DNA of 43,750 nucleotides from an uncultured Clostridium sp. (lineage in GTDB: Bacteria; Bacillota; Clostridia; TANB77; CAG-508). The DNA lies in NCBI GenBank assembly GCA_900555075.1, contig USJO01000007.1:1-43750 (forward strand), in the 5' to 3' direction. The notes under the pieces were generated by a model that saw only the letters and a program-made list of their open reading frames with translations, was not told the DNA's origin and made no database searches. The translations under genes were made by a program, and so were the position numbers. Below, piece by piece: positions 8,936 to 17,390 of the stretch. How positions within the stretch are numbered: the stretch's first letter is position 1; the number at the start of each line of letters is the position of its first letter.

Positions 8936-11020
8936 CTACTTTCTTCTATTGAACTTCTTCTCCAAATCTACTTTACTCATTTTTATTGCTGTTGGTCTCC
9001 CATGTGGACAGGTAAATGGGTTAGGTAATACTAATAGTTTTTTCATTAAGGCATCTACTTCCTCTTTAGTCAATGCCATATTTGCCTTTACTGCTGCTTT
9101 GCAAGCAATTGTTGCAATGAACTTATCTTCCTTTTCTTGTTTTGCTGTTATTGCGACAGTATCAATTGTATCTAGTATTTCTAAGAATAGTTCTTTTGTG
9201 TCCATATCCATACAAATTGCTGGAACACCTATTAGTCTTATTGTACTTTCTCCAAATTCTTCTAACATGAAACCAGCTTTTGTGAATAAATCAAGGTTTT
9301 CTTTTACTATTGTTTTTTCTTTATGTGATAAATTTATTATGTCTGGTAATAGCATTATTTGAGATTCCTTTTCTGCTGTTTCATAATAGTTTTTCTTTAT
9401 TTCTTCATACATAACTCTTTCATGCGCTGCATGTTGATCTATTATGTACATTTCATTTCCCATTTCTATTATAATGTATGTTGAAAATACTGTCCCACAA
9501 TATTTATATGGAGGTGCATTTTTGTATTCCTCGTTATCTTCAAACATTGAAAGTTTTTGTTTTGTGTCTGCATATGAATAGTCTGTTATCTTTTCAACAT
9601 CTTCACTTTCTTCTTTTTCTATTCCAAATGTTTCATTGTACATTTTTTTAAAATTCATATTTTGAGATGTTTCGTCGTTTGTTTCTTTATCTGTTTTGTA
9701 TATTTCATTACTCTTATATGCAAATATTTCTTCTATTGCATTTTTTTCAACTTCTTCCTCTATAGTGTTATCCTTTTTTTTGAATAATCCAAATAAACCT
9801 GTTTTTTTGTCTTCAACTTTTTCGGTTATTGGCTCAAACCTTTGAGTTGCTTGCATATCAGGTTCTGGCTCGACTCTCTTTTCTGTATTAGAATTTATTA
9901 TTTCAGATATTTGTTCAATATTCTTGTTTTCCGTCATATCTTTTTTAGTGTCATTTTTCACTTCTTGGTCTATTGGTTCTATCTCTTGTTTTGTTCCTAT
10001 TTCTAGTGTTTTTTCTGTGTTTTTAACTAGGTCTTTTTTTAAAAGTCCTTCCCTAATTGAATGATATATTGCTTTGAATACCTTTTGCTCTTCTTGAAAT
10101 CTTATTTCTAATTTTGTTGGATGTACATTTACATCTATCTTTCTAGGATCTATTTCTAAATTAAGTATTACAAAGCCAAACTTTCCTATTGGAAGAAGTC
10201 CTTTAAAGGCTTGTTCTGCACCTGCTGATAAGGTCTTATCTTTAATAAATCTTTTGTTCACAAAAAACATTTGATATGTTCTATTATTCCTTGCTATTTC
10301 AGGTTTTCCAATTACACCTGTAACTTTTATATTCTCATATTGATAGTCTATATCTATTAATCCATCTGTTATTTCTTTTCCATATAGGCTATATATTACT
10401 GTCTTTATGTCTCCATTTCCGTTTGTTTGCAATATTGTCTTATTCTCATTTGATAATTTTATTGCTACATTTGGATTCGCCAAAGCTATTCTTGTAACTG
10501 CATCTTCTATATATCCAAGTTCTGTATAATCTTTTTTTAAAAACTTGTATCTTACTGGAGTATTATAAAACAAGTTACTTACTATTATAGTTGTTCCTTT
10601 TTGTGCTCCTGTTTCCTCCTGTTCTATTATATCTCCACCTTCTACTATTATCTTATTTCCCATGAATTCTTCTGCTGTTTTGGTAATTAATTCTATATGA
10701 GAAATTGCTGCAATACTTGCCAAAGCCTCTCCTCTGAATCCCATTGATTTTACACTTTCAAGATCCTCTGCTGTTCTTATTTTGCTAGTAGCATGTCTTT
10801 CAAATGCAAATCTTAAGTCGTCTTCTGCGATTCCCGAACCATTATCTGTTATTCTAATTTGCTTTATTCCGCCATTTTTGACTTCTATATTTATACTTGT
10901 TGCTCCCGCATCTATTGAGTTTTCTACTAATTCTTTTACAACAGAAGCTGGTCTTTCTATTACTTCTCCAGCTGCTATTTGATTTATCGTTAACTCATCT
11001 AATAAAACTATTTTCCCCAT
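8936..11020 (-). CDS. mutL: DNA mismatch repair protein MutL
   Basis: Mismatch-repair ATPase and nicking endonuclease. The N-terminal GHKL ATPase shows IAAGEVIERPASVVKELVEN, DNGSGI and MGFRGEALASIAA. A long acidic, low-complexity linker follows (about 335-480). The C-terminal domain keeps the endonuclease metal-binding site DQHAAHERVMYEE together with ACKAAVKANMAL and CPHGRP, so it should be a nicking MutL as in other bacteria without MutH. 694 residues. The start has GGAAGGGA six bases upstream. No mutS is visible in the window. It sits 17 bases after the prepilin-like gene. Confidence 0.95.
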   Translation of the reverse strand: MGKIVLLDELTINQIAAGEVIERPASVVKELVENSIDAGATSINIEVKNGGIKQIRITDNGSGIAEDDLRFAFERHATSKIRTAEDLESVKSMGFRGEALASIAAISHIELITKTAEEFMGNKIIVEGGDIIEQEETGAQKGTTIIVSNLFYNTPVRYKFLKKDYTELGYIEDAVTRIALANPNVAIKLSNENKTILQTNGNGDIKTVIYSLYGKEITDGLIDIDYQYENIKVTGVIGKPEIARNNRTYQMFFVNKRFIKDKTLSAGAEQAFKGLLPIGKFGFVILNLEIDPRKIDVNVHPTKLEIRFQEEQKVFKAIYHSIREGLLKKDLVKNTEKTLEIGTKQEIEPIDQEVKNDTKKDMTENKNIEQISEIINSNTEKRVEPEPDMQATQRFEPITEKVEDKKTGLFGLFKKKDNTIEEEVEKNAIEEIFAYKSNEIYKTDKETNDETSQNMNFKKMYNETFGIEKEESEDVEKITDYSYADTKQKLSMFEDNEEYKNAPPYKYCGTVFSTYIIIEMGNEMYIIDQHAAHERVMYEEIKKNYYETAEKESQIMLLPDIINLSHKEKTIVKENLDLFTKAGFMLEEFGESTIRLIGVPAICMDMDTKELFLEILDTIDTVAITAKQEKEDKFIATIACKAAVKANMALTKEEVDALMKKLLVLPNPFTCPHGRPTAIKMSKVDLEKKFNRRK

Positions 11021-11037
11021 AATCTATCCCTTCCATT

Positions 11038-11484
11038 TTAGTATAATGTGTACTCAACGTAGTGCATAACACCATCCTTCTTAACTCCATTTAGGCTTAT
11101 TACATCTCTGTTCTCAAAGTTTACTACTATATCATCATAAACATTACCCAAATCAAATGTCTCCTTTATTTGGCTGCTTGAAAAGTATCTTAGCTTTGCA
11201 TCTGTTAAGCTTTGTGTTTCAATAGAGCTATTGGATGATATTATTTTTTGTAACTTAGTTTCTTGTTCTTGGGTTAATGGAGAACCAAGTTCTGTGTAAT
11301 CTATTCCTTCTTCTAAAGCTATATCCACTTTCTTTTGAAGCAATTTCATATATGCTTCAAAGCGTACAACTTTAGATTTGTTGTATGAATCTATACCATA
11401 ATTAATTGATAAACCTGAAATTATAAGTAGTAATATAACTATTATTATAACTATTATTAAGGTTATTCCTTTGTTGTTCTTCAT
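11038..11484 (-). CDS. Type IV prepilin-like membrane protein
   Basis: 148 residues beginning MKNNKGITLIIVIIIVILLL, which resembles a class III signal: a short basic leader, a Gly-Ile cleavage site and a long hydrophobic helix. The usual Glu at position 5 of the mature pilin is absent (ITLII instead of FTLIE). The remainder is a soluble, mostly helical then beta-rich domain with no recognisable motif. I chose the ATG at 11484, which has GGAGGAAGG just upstream; the frame extends to 11526 without such a site. It is the promoter-proximal gene of the unit with mutL, an unusual partnership. Function unknown, possibly a pseudopilin. Confidence 0.6.
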   Translation of the reverse strand: MKNNKGITLIIVIIIVILLLIISGLSINYGIDSYNKSKVVRFEAYMKLLQKKVDIALEEGIDYTELGSPLTQEQETKLQKIISSNSSIETQSLTDAKLRYFSSSQIKETFDLGNVYDDIVVNFENRDVISLNGVKKDGVMHYVEYTLY

Positions 11485-11516
11485 ATCCTTCCTCCTCGTA
11501 TGTTTAATATGCTCAT

Positions 11517-11545
11517 ATTTTATCATATCAACTTTTCTTTTTCAA
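11517..11545 (-). promoter_or_regulatory. Sigma-A promoter of the prepilin-mutL-miaA operon
   Basis: Minus-strand TTGAAA (11540-11545), 17-base spacer, TAAAAT (11517-11522). It lies back to back with the tRNA promoter. Confidence 0.6.
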
Positions 11546-11553
11546 TGATTTTC

Positions 11554-11581
11554 TTGACTTTTTTATTTTGTATGATAAAAT
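11554..11581 (+). promoter_or_regulatory. Promoter of the tRNA-Gly gene
   Basis: TTGACT (11554-11559), 16-base spacer, TAAAAT (11576-11581). Transcription would start a few bases before the mature tRNA 5' end at 11592, so the tRNA has its own near-consensus promoter. Confidence 0.65.
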
Positions 11582-11591
11582 TATATTAGAT

Positions 11592-11665
<74 letters not shown>

Positions 11666-11672
11666 GAATATT

Positions 11673-11712
11673 AGCTTATAAAACATTATTGAAGTTTTAT
11701 AAGCTATTTTTT
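11673..11712 (+). terminator. Terminator after tRNA-Gly
   Basis: Perfect 12-bp stem AGCTTATAAAAC / GTTTTATAAGCT (11673-11684, 11694-11705) with a 9-base loop, followed by ATTTTTT. Confidence 0.85.
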
Positions 11713-11728
11713 GATTTTGAATAGTTGA

Positions 11729-12057
11729 AAAAAATTTGTTAAAAACGATAAGAAAAATTTTATTACCAAGTTACAACAATGGGATTATACATTAGGAATA
11801 TTTGGTGTAAAACTATATCAGGGTAACTACAATTCAACATTAGTTGCACAAGGTGCATTTAGTGCTTATAAAAAATGTCTTTTAAAACAAATAGGTGGCT
11901 GGCAAAACTGCATATGCTATGGGAAATTGAATGTAAATTAGAAAGAAGAAATATTTTGGCATTTATCTTTTACGTTTTATTATATGCATTTACTTTAGCT
12001 CCATATTGTTTAATTGGATATATTTCAGAGTTAATAAATTTTAAGAAAGAATGGTAA
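11729..12057 (+). pseudogene. Degraded gene remnant beside the tRNA
   Basis: Just after the tRNA terminator, an open frame without a start codon runs from a TGA to 11941 and looks protein-like (for example QQWDYTLGIFGVKLYQGNYN), but has no promoter or ribosome binding site. A second overlapping frame (11875-12057) starts at an ATG without a Shine-Dalgarno sequence and contains a hydrophobic stretch. I do not recognise either. There is no CGG here, so quadruplet reading does not join them. The best explanation is the leftover of an element or gene once inserted at the tRNA 3' side. From here to 12114 I see nothing else except the hairpin at 12064. Confidence 0.35.
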
Positions 12058-12063
12058 TTAAGT

Positions 12064-12096
12064 TCAAGACCTTAGCAAGTAATACTAAGGTCTTGA
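12064..12096. other. Perfect 12-bp inverted repeat
   Basis: TCAAGACCTTAG (12064-12075) and CTAAGGTCTTGA (12085-12096) with a 9-base loop. No T-run follows on either strand, so it is an imperfect terminator candidate or an element end. It lies between the remnant and the stop of the XRE regulator. Confidence 0.5.
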
Positions 12097-12114
12097 TGCC
12101 TTCTTTAATAGGCT

Positions 12115-12327
12115 TTATGATACTTTCTCTTTTTTGTCTGTTCTGTATAAGATATAGTCTATACTTACATTGTAATAATCTGCTAATTTACATAGCGATT
12201 CTAATGGAATATTACGTTTGCCTAGTTCATAGTATGAGTATGCTACTTGTGTTATATTTAACTTTTTGCTAACTTCTGTTTGGGTCAAGTCTTTGTCCTC
12301 TCTTAAATCTCTTATTCTCGTTTTCAT
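12115..12327 (-). CDS. Small XRE-family HTH regulator
   Basis: A 70-residue protein that is almost entirely one helix-turn-helix domain of the Cro/CI type: IRDLREDKDLTQTEVSKKLN, then ITQVAYSYYELGKRNIPLES and a LADYYNVSIDYIL end. The ATG has GAAAGGA 7 bases upstream. Such single-domain regulators are common in prophages and integrative elements as well as on chromosomes. The position beside a tRNA and a gene remnant suggests it is a survivor of a decayed element. Confidence 0.8.
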   Translation of the reverse strand: MKTRIRDLREDKDLTQTEVSKKLNITQVAYSYYELGKRNIPLESLCKLADYYNVSIDYILYRTDKKEKVS

Positions 12328-12423
12328 AATAGAATCCTTTCAATAATAAATTTATAAGTAGATTATATGAAAGATATACTATTATTTGTTGTTTTAAAAC
12401 ATTGTGTTGTGTAAAAATTGTGT

Positions 12424-12470
12424 AAAAAAATGACAATAAACAATTTTTATGTTGTTTATTGCTATTTTTT
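12424..12470. terminator. Terminator downstream of clpC
   Basis: Perfect 10-bp arms CAATAAACAA (12434-12443) and TTGTTTATTG (12452-12461), flanked by T-rich sequence in both directions (TCATTTTTTT on the minus strand). It lies about 80 bases after the clpC stop. The remaining bases up to 12539 hold another small hairpin, TGTGGAT/ATCCACA, without a T-run. Confidence 0.6.
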
Positions 12471-12539
12471 ATTCTCTTTTTATTATTTTGCTAGCACTCT
12501 AGTTGTTCTCTTGTGTGGATTTTTATCCACATTTTGCAC

Positions 12540-14984
12540 TTAGTTTTCCACAACTATTTCTCCATCTTGTTCTGTTATTGTCGCTCTTTCTCCTTTTTTT
12601 AAATTTCCTTCGATTATTTCTTCTGCAATTTTATCTTCTAACATTGTCTGTATCATTCTTCTTAATGGTCTTGCCCCATAGTTTGAGTCTGTTCCTTTTG
12701 CCACTATTAATTCTTTTGCTTTTTCATTTATTTTAATTTCTATATTTTGTTCTTTTAATCTTTCTTGTATTTGTTTAAACATAATATCAGCTATTTGTTT
12801 TATTTCTTCTGGTAGTAGTTTATGGAAAACAATTATTTCATCTATACGATTAATAAATTCTGGTTTGAATTCTTTCTTTAATTCTGCTAGTACTTCTTTT
12901 TTGGTTGTTTCGTATTCTTTTAATTCTTGATTATTCTCAGCTAAAGTAAAGCCTAATGTTTTTTTATCTGTAATTAGCCTTGCTCCTATATTTGATGTCA
13001 TTATTATTACTGTGTTTTTGAAACTTACTACTCTTCCATGAGAATCTGTAAGTCTTCCATCATCTAATATTTGAAGTAACATATTTAATACATCTGGATG
13101 CGCCTTTTCAATTTCATCAAATAGAATTACAGAATATGGTTTTCTTCGTACCTTTTCTGTTAGTCCTCCTGCTTCATCAAAACCCACATATCCAGGAGGT
13201 GAGCCTATCATTTTTGAAGTTGAATGTGCCTCCATATATTCAGACATATCAATTCTTATAATTGAGTTTTCATTTCCGAAAAGAGCCTCTGCTAAAGCTT
13301 TTGAGAGTTCTGTTTTTCCAACACCTGTTGGTCCTAAAAACATAAATGAACCTATTGGCCTATTGGGATCTTGAAGCCCTATTCTACTTCTTTTTATTGC
13401 CTTTGCAACTGCTTTTACCGCTTCATTTTGACCTATTACCCTATAATGCAAAATTTGCTCTAGATTTTTAAGTCTTTCATTTTCATCTTGTGATATCTTT
13501 TTAGCTGGTATACCTGTCCAACTACTTATTACCTCTGCAATTTCTTCTTCTCCTATTTGTTTTACACTTTTGCTTGTTTTGTCTTTCCATCTTTGTTTTT
13601 CTTTTTCTAATTTTTCTTTTTCTTGCCCTTCTATGTCTCTCAATTCTGCTGCTTTTTCAAAGTTTTGAGTTGCAATTGCTTCTTCTTTTTCTGAAGTTAT
13701 TTTTTGTATTTTTTCCTCTAACTCTTTCAATATTATCGGTTCTGTATATGTTTTTAGCTTTGCTCTTGATGCTGCTTCATCTATTAAATCTATTGCCTTA
13801 TCTGGTAAAAATCTATCATTTATATATCTGATTGAAAGCTTTGTTGCTTTAATGATTGCTTCATCTGTTATTTTTACATTATGATGTGCTTCGTATTTGT
13901 CTCTTACACCTTTTAAAATTTCTATTGTTTCCTCTTCAGAAGGTTCTTCAACTGTTATTGGTTGAAATCTTCTTTCTAAGGCACTATCCTTTTCTATATA
14001 TTTTCTATATTCGTTTAATGTTGTTGCACCAATTATTTGAATTTCTCCTCTTGCTAAAAGTGGCTTTAAAATATTTGCTGCATCTATTGCTCCTTCTGCT
14101 GCACCTGCTCCAACTATTGTATGAATTTCGTCAATGAAGATTATTATATCTTCTGCTTTTTTTACCTCTTTTAATGCTTTTTTTATTCTCTCTTCAAAAT
14201 CTCCTCTATATTTTGCGCCTGCTACCATTCCAGATATATCAAGTGTTACAACCCTTTTTCCTTTTAAATTCTCAGGCACCTCTCCTGCTACTATCTTTTC
14301 TGCCAGTCCTTCTATTACTGCTGTTTTTCCAACACCAGGTTCACCTATTAGACATGGATTATTTTTCGTTCTTCTTGATAATATTTGTATTATTCTATCA
14401 ATTTCATTTTTTCTTCCTATTACTGGGTCAAGTTTTCCTTCTTTTGCAAGTCTACTTAAATCATTCCCAAATTGATTTAATGTTGGTGTATTGTTATAAC
14501 TGCCTTTATTTGATTTTTCTGTATCTAAATTATTTCCATCAACTACATCATATTCATTTATTACCTTTACTATTTGATTATATAATTTTTGTGGTTCTAG
14601 ATTTAGTTCTAGCATTATTCTTACTGCCACACTATCTGCCTCACGCATTATTCCTATAAGCAAATGCTCTGTTCCTATATATTCTGAGCCAAGTCTTCTT
14701 GCTTCTCTAAATGCATTTTCTATAACCCTTTTAGTTCTAGGAGTTAGTCCCATAGTTCCACTATTTTTCTTTTCGCCTACCCCTACTAGTTCTTCTATCT
14801 TTTCAAGAACTGCCTCTGTTGTAATATTTTGACTTTCTAGTACTTTATTTGCAATTCCTGCTGGTTCTTTTACTAATCCATATAGAATATGTTCTGTTCC
14901 AACATAATTATGTCCTAGCTCAATTGCTAAGCTTTCTGCTATTTGCACAGCTTTTTCAGCCTTTTTTGTAAATTTGTATGTCAT
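12540..14984 (-). CDS. clpC: Clp protease ATPase ClpC
   Basis: Hsp100 unfoldase that feeds ClpP. Two N-terminal Clp repeats begin with TKKAEKAVQIAESLAIELGH (about 4-145). AAA-1 has Walker A GEPGVGKTAVIEG and Walker B IIFIDEIH. A UVR-type middle segment (FEKAAELRDIEGQEKEKLEK) is followed by AAA-2 with GPTGVGKTELSKAL and VILFDEIEKAH, and the C-terminal GARPLRRMIQ. 814 residues, standard for ClpC. AAGGAGG precedes the ATG at 14984. Unlike the classical ctsR-mcsA-mcsB-clpC operon, it follows a ROK kinase by 33 bases, and no ctsR or mcsAB is present here. Confidence 0.95.
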   Translation of the reverse strand: MTYKFTKKAEKAVQIAESLAIELGHNYVGTEHILYGLVKEPAGIANKVLESQNITTEAVLEKIEELVGVGEKKNSGTMGLTPRTKRVIENAFREARRLGSEYIGTEHLLIGIMREADSVAVRIMLELNLEPQKLYNQIVKVINEYDVVDGNNLDTEKSNKGSYNNTPTLNQFGNDLSRLAKEGKLDPVIGRKNEIDRIIQILSRRTKNNPCLIGEPGVGKTAVIEGLAEKIVAGEVPENLKGKRVVTLDISGMVAGAKYRGDFEERIKKALKEVKKAEDIIIFIDEIHTIVGAGAAEGAIDAANILKPLLARGEIQIIGATTLNEYRKYIEKDSALERRFQPITVEEPSEEETIEILKGVRDKYEAHHNVKITDEAIIKATKLSIRYINDRFLPDKAIDLIDEAASRAKLKTYTEPIILKELEEKIQKITSEKEEAIATQNFEKAAELRDIEGQEKEKLEKEKQRWKDKTSKSVKQIGEEEIAEVISSWTGIPAKKISQDENERLKNLEQILHYRVIGQNEAVKAVAKAIKRSRIGLQDPNRPIGSFMFLGPTGVGKTELSKALAEALFGNENSIIRIDMSEYMEAHSTSKMIGSPPGYVGFDEAGGLTEKVRRKPYSVILFDEIEKAHPDVLNMLLQILDDGRLTDSHGRVVSFKNTVIIMTSNIGARLITDKKTLGFTLAENNQELKEYETTKKEVLAELKKEFKPEFINRIDEIIVFHKLLPEEIKQIADIMFKQIQERLKEQNIEIKINEKAKELIVAKGTDSNYGARPLRRMIQTMLEDKIAEEIIEGNLKKGERATITEQDGEIVVEN

Positions 14985-15017
14985 AAGTCCTCCTTGTAAG
15001 ATAATTATTAACAAGTC

Positions 15018-15935
15018 TTAATCTTTATATTCAATAACACTTCCAACTATTCCTGCATCATTTTTTAATTTTGCTGTGATAATTTTTGGAACTGCTTGGT
15101 TATTAAATAACATATCTTCTTTATTTAATTTGTTAACTAATTTTTCTAGCAATATATCTTTAAAATGTACAAATCCTCCACCTATTGAAATTACTTCTGG
15201 TTCAAATATATTTATTAAATTTGCTAGTCCTATGCTTAAGTCTTCTATATATTCATCTATAATCTCTTCTATTTCTTTTTGGTAATACTTATCTGTCAAT
15301 AATTCCTTTATCTCTTTTCCTGTTAAATTTTTATTATTGAACTTGTTTTGAATTCTGTCTTTAAAGGTTTTCATTGATGCATATTTTTCGAAACATCCTT
15401 TTCGTCCACAATTGCATTTGATACCATCTTTTTTTATTACCATATGTCCTATTTCAAAACCTTCGTATTTTTTTGGCTTTAGTAGTTTTCCTCCTAAATA
15501 AACTGCTCCGCCTATACCTGTACCTATTGTTAAAAACAATGCATCATCATATTTTTTTAAACTTCCGTATTCTTTTTCTGCAATTGCTGCACATTTGGCA
15601 TCATTTCTCAAAACAATTGGAATATTAAAATATTTATTAATTTCAGAAACGATATTGAAATCTTTAATATGTAGATTCTTTGCTTTAATAATATGAGTTT
15701 CTGAGACTGTACCTGGAATTGCTATACCAATCAACCTTATTTCTTTTATATCAATTTTTTTCTCCTCTAAAATTTTCGTTATTAACTCTATAATAGTATT
15801 AACCAACTTTTTGCAGTAGTCTTTACTTCTTAAATCATTATTTAAATCTTGATCTTCTTTTGCAATTATCTTTCCATTTCCATTAATTAATCCTATAGCT
15901 ACATGGCTCCCACCTATATCTATTCCTATCTTCAT
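15018..15935 (-). CDS. ROK-family sugar kinase (glucokinase-like)
   Basis: Phosphorylates glucose or an amino sugar with ATP. N-terminal phosphate loop MKIGIDIGGSHVAIGLINGN, catalytic segment VLRNDAKCAAIAEKEYG, TIGTGIGGAVYLGG, and the ROK zinc site GHMVIKKDGIKCNCGRKGCFE (His plus three Cys). 305 residues, normal for the family. The ATG at 15935 follows AAGGAGGAG. I cannot say from sequence alone whether glucose, mannose or GlcNAc is the substrate. Transcribed with clpC from the promoter at 15958-15986. An arginine in the zinc motif is encoded by CGA. Confidence 0.88.
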   Translation of the reverse strand: MKIGIDIGGSHVAIGLINGNGKIIAKEDQDLNNDLRSKDYCKKLVNTIIELITKILEEKKIDIKEIRLIGIAIPGTVSETHIIKAKNLHIKDFNIVSEINKYFNIPIVLRNDAKCAAIAEKEYGSLKKYDDALFLTIGTGIGGAVYLGGKLLKPKKYEGFEIGHMVIKKDGIKCNCGRKGCFEKYASMKTFKDRIQNKFNNKNLTGKEIKELLTDKYYQKEIEEIIDEYIEDLSIGLANLINIFEPEVISIGGGFVHFKDILLEKLVNKLNKEDMLFNNQAVPKIITAKLKNDAGIVGSVIEYKD

Positions 15936-15957
15936 ATATTGCTCCTCCTTGTTTAAT

Positions 15958-15986
15958 AATATATTACATTTTGGTAAAATATGCAA
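15958..15986 (-). promoter_or_regulatory. Promoter of the ROK kinase-clpC operon
   Basis: Minus-strand TTGCAT (15981-15986), 17-base spacer, TATATT (15958-15963). No obvious CIRCE or CtsR operator is visible around it. Confidence 0.5.
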
Positions 15987-16040
15987 GTTCTTTTTCTTAG
16001 AATATCTTGCCTAATTTGTATGAAAAAAATCTTAAATAGT

Positions 16041-16069
16041 TTGATTTTTTTGTTTTTTAATTGTATAAT
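16041..16069 (+). promoter_or_regulatory. Promoter of the TSCPD-tcdA operon
   Basis: TTGATT (16041-16046), 17-base spacer, TATAAT (16064-16069), 40 bases upstream of the first gene; diverges from the ROK kinase promoter. Confidence 0.65.
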
Positions 16070-16108
16070 TTATTTATATTTGTTTATCTTAAATTTAGGA
16101 GGTATTTT

Positions 16109-16375
16109 ATGAGATATAGCTTTGATACTACTGGCACATGTACTAGAAAAATTGAATTTGATATAAATGATAATGTAATTACCAATGTTACGTTTTTTGG
16201 TGGTTGTCCTGGTAACTTAGCAGCTATTGCAAGGGTTGTTGAGGGAAAAACTGTTGAGGAAATTGAAGAGCTTTTTAAAGATATAAAGTGTGGCTCAAAG
16301 CCTACTTCTTGTTCTGCACAGCTTGCTATTGCTGTAAGACAAGCATATAACGAATTGCAAAAAAGGATAGGTTAA
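16109..16375 (+). CDS. TSCPD domain-containing protein (TIGR03905-like)
   Basis: An 88-residue protein made of one TSCPD domain: MRYSFDTTGTCTRKIEFDI, FFGGCPGNLAAIARVVEGK and CGSKPTSCSAQLAIAVRQA. The conserved cysteines (TGTC, GGC, CG, SC) suggest metal binding. Related domains occur at the C terminus of B12-dependent ribonucleotide reductase, and the stand-alone form is widespread in Clostridia with no settled function. AGGAGG six bases before the ATG at 16109 fixes the start. tcdA starts four bases after the stop. Confidence 0.85.
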   Translation: MRYSFDTTGTCTRKIEFDINDNVITNVTFFGGCPGNLAAIARVVEGKTVEEIEELFKDIKCGSKPTSCSAQLAIAVRQAYNELQKRIG

Positions 16376-16379
16376 TTTT

Positions 16380-17081
16380 ATGGAAGAAAGTGCTTTTTGT
16401 AGAACTAAAATTTTAATTGGAGATGAATGTTTAGAAAAACTTAAAAATGCAAAAGTTGCTGTTTTTGGTGTTGGCGGAGTTGGTTCTTTTGTTGTAGAAG
16501 CTTTAGCAAGAGCTGGTGTTGGATGCTTTGTTCTAATAGATAAAGATCAAGTTAGCCTTTCAAATATAAACAGGCAACTTATTGCAACACATAAGACTAT
16601 TGGAAAACTAAAAGTTGATGTTGCAAAAGAAAGAATTTTATCAATAAACCCTGAGGCAAAAGTTGAAACATTCGCAGAATTTTTCATGCCTGGTAATACA
16701 AATATTTTAAACAATTCAATTACATATATAGTAGATGCAATAGATACGGTTACAGCAAAAATAGAATTAGTTATGCAAGCTCAAAAGCTTGGTATTCCTA
16801 TCATTTCATCAATGGGAACAGGGAACAAACTAAACCCATGCCTATTCGAAATTACAGACATATACAAAACCCAAGTCTGCCCTCTTGCAAAAGTTATGAG
16901 AAAAGAGCTAAAACAAAGAGGTGTAAAACATTTAAAGGTTCTATATTCAAAAGAAGAACCTAAAAAAAGTGGTATCATTGGAGAGAATGGAAAAGCAATT
17001 CCTGGAAGTATCTCCTTTGTACCATCAGTAGCAGGGCTTATAATTGCAGGAGAAGTAATAAAAGATTTGCTTAAAACTTAA
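16380..17081 (+). CDS. tcdA: tRNA threonylcarbamoyladenosine dehydratase
   Basis: E1-like (ThiF/MoeB superfamily) enzyme that uses ATP to cyclise t6A37 of tRNA to ct6A. Rossmann nucleotide site VAVFGVGGVGSFVVEALARA at about 28-47, DKDQVSLSNINRQ with the family Arg, VDAIDTVTAK, and a cysteine in TQVCPLAKVMRKELK; 233 residues, normal for TcdA/CsdL. It starts four bases after the TSCPD gene, so they are cotranscribed, and its last codons run into the terminator at 17064. Confidence 0.9.
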   Translation: MEESAFCRTKILIGDECLEKLKNAKVAVFGVGGVGSFVVEALARAGVGCFVLIDKDQVSLSNINRQLIATHKTIGKLKVDVAKERILSINPEAKVETFAEFFMPGNTNILNNSITYIVDAIDTVTAKIELVMQAQKLGIPIISSMGTGNKLNPCLFEITDIYKTQVCPLAKVMRKELKQRGVKHLKVLYSKEEPKKSGIIGENGKAIPGSISFVPSVAGLIIAGEVIKDLLKT

Positions 17082-17100
17082 AGCAAATCTTTATTTTTTA
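17064..17100 (+). terminator. Terminator overlapping the tcdA stop
   Basis: GATTTGCTT (17064-17072) pairs with AAGCAAATC (17081-17089), followed by TTTATTTTTT. The tcdA stop codon is in the loop. Its right half is repeated at 17953-17966. Confidence 0.8.
17079..17092. repeat. 14-bp direct repeat, left copy
   Basis: TAAAGCAAATCTTT, identical to 17953-17966. The two copies bracket the toxin-antitoxin pair and each forms half of a terminator hairpin. Confidence 0.7.
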
Positions 17101-17390
17101 TCCTTCTTCAATGGTACAACTTTTAGTGTATATCCCATTGCATAAAGCAATTTCATTAATGTATTTGTTTGTGGTGAATTAACACCTTTTTCAATTCTTG
17201 CAATTACTGGTTGTCGTATTCCACTTATTTTACTTAATTCTCTTTGCGTTAAATTAGATTTCTCTCTTGCCTCAATTGTTGCTTCAATTATAGCTTCTTC
17301 AAGCTTTATTTCCTCTTCTTGCTCTGGAGTGATTTTTAAATCTCGTTTCACATCTTCCCAACTTATATAAGGCTTATCATTCACTTTCAT
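17091..17390 (-). CDS. HTH antitoxin (HigA-like)
   Basis: About 99 residues; the C-terminal half is an XRE-type helix-turn-helix, KSNLTQRELSKISGIRQPVI followed by ARIEKGVNSPQTNTLMKLLY. It overlaps the end of the RelE/HigB-like gene by 14 bases, in the toxin-first order typical of HigBA-type modules. It should neutralise the toxin and repress the shared promoter. ATG at 17390 chosen; GTG codons at 17393 and 17384 are possible alternatives given AGAGG just upstream. Confidence 0.85.
   Translation of the reverse strand: MKVNDKPYISWEDVKRDLKITPEQEEEIKLEEAIIEATIEAREKSNLTQRELSKISGIRQPVIARIEKGVNSPQTNTLMKLLYAMGYTLKVVPLKKDKK

Noticed and set aside
12489..12540. CIRCE-like half site (TAGCACTC) near clpC
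   Set aside because: The second half of the inverted repeat is missing and the position is downstream, not upstream, of clpC.
12503..14659. Long plus-strand open frames opposite clpC, clpE, dnaE and polC
   Set aside because: They are Leu/Phe-rich antisense shadows of AT-rich genes, with no ribosome binding sites or family features.
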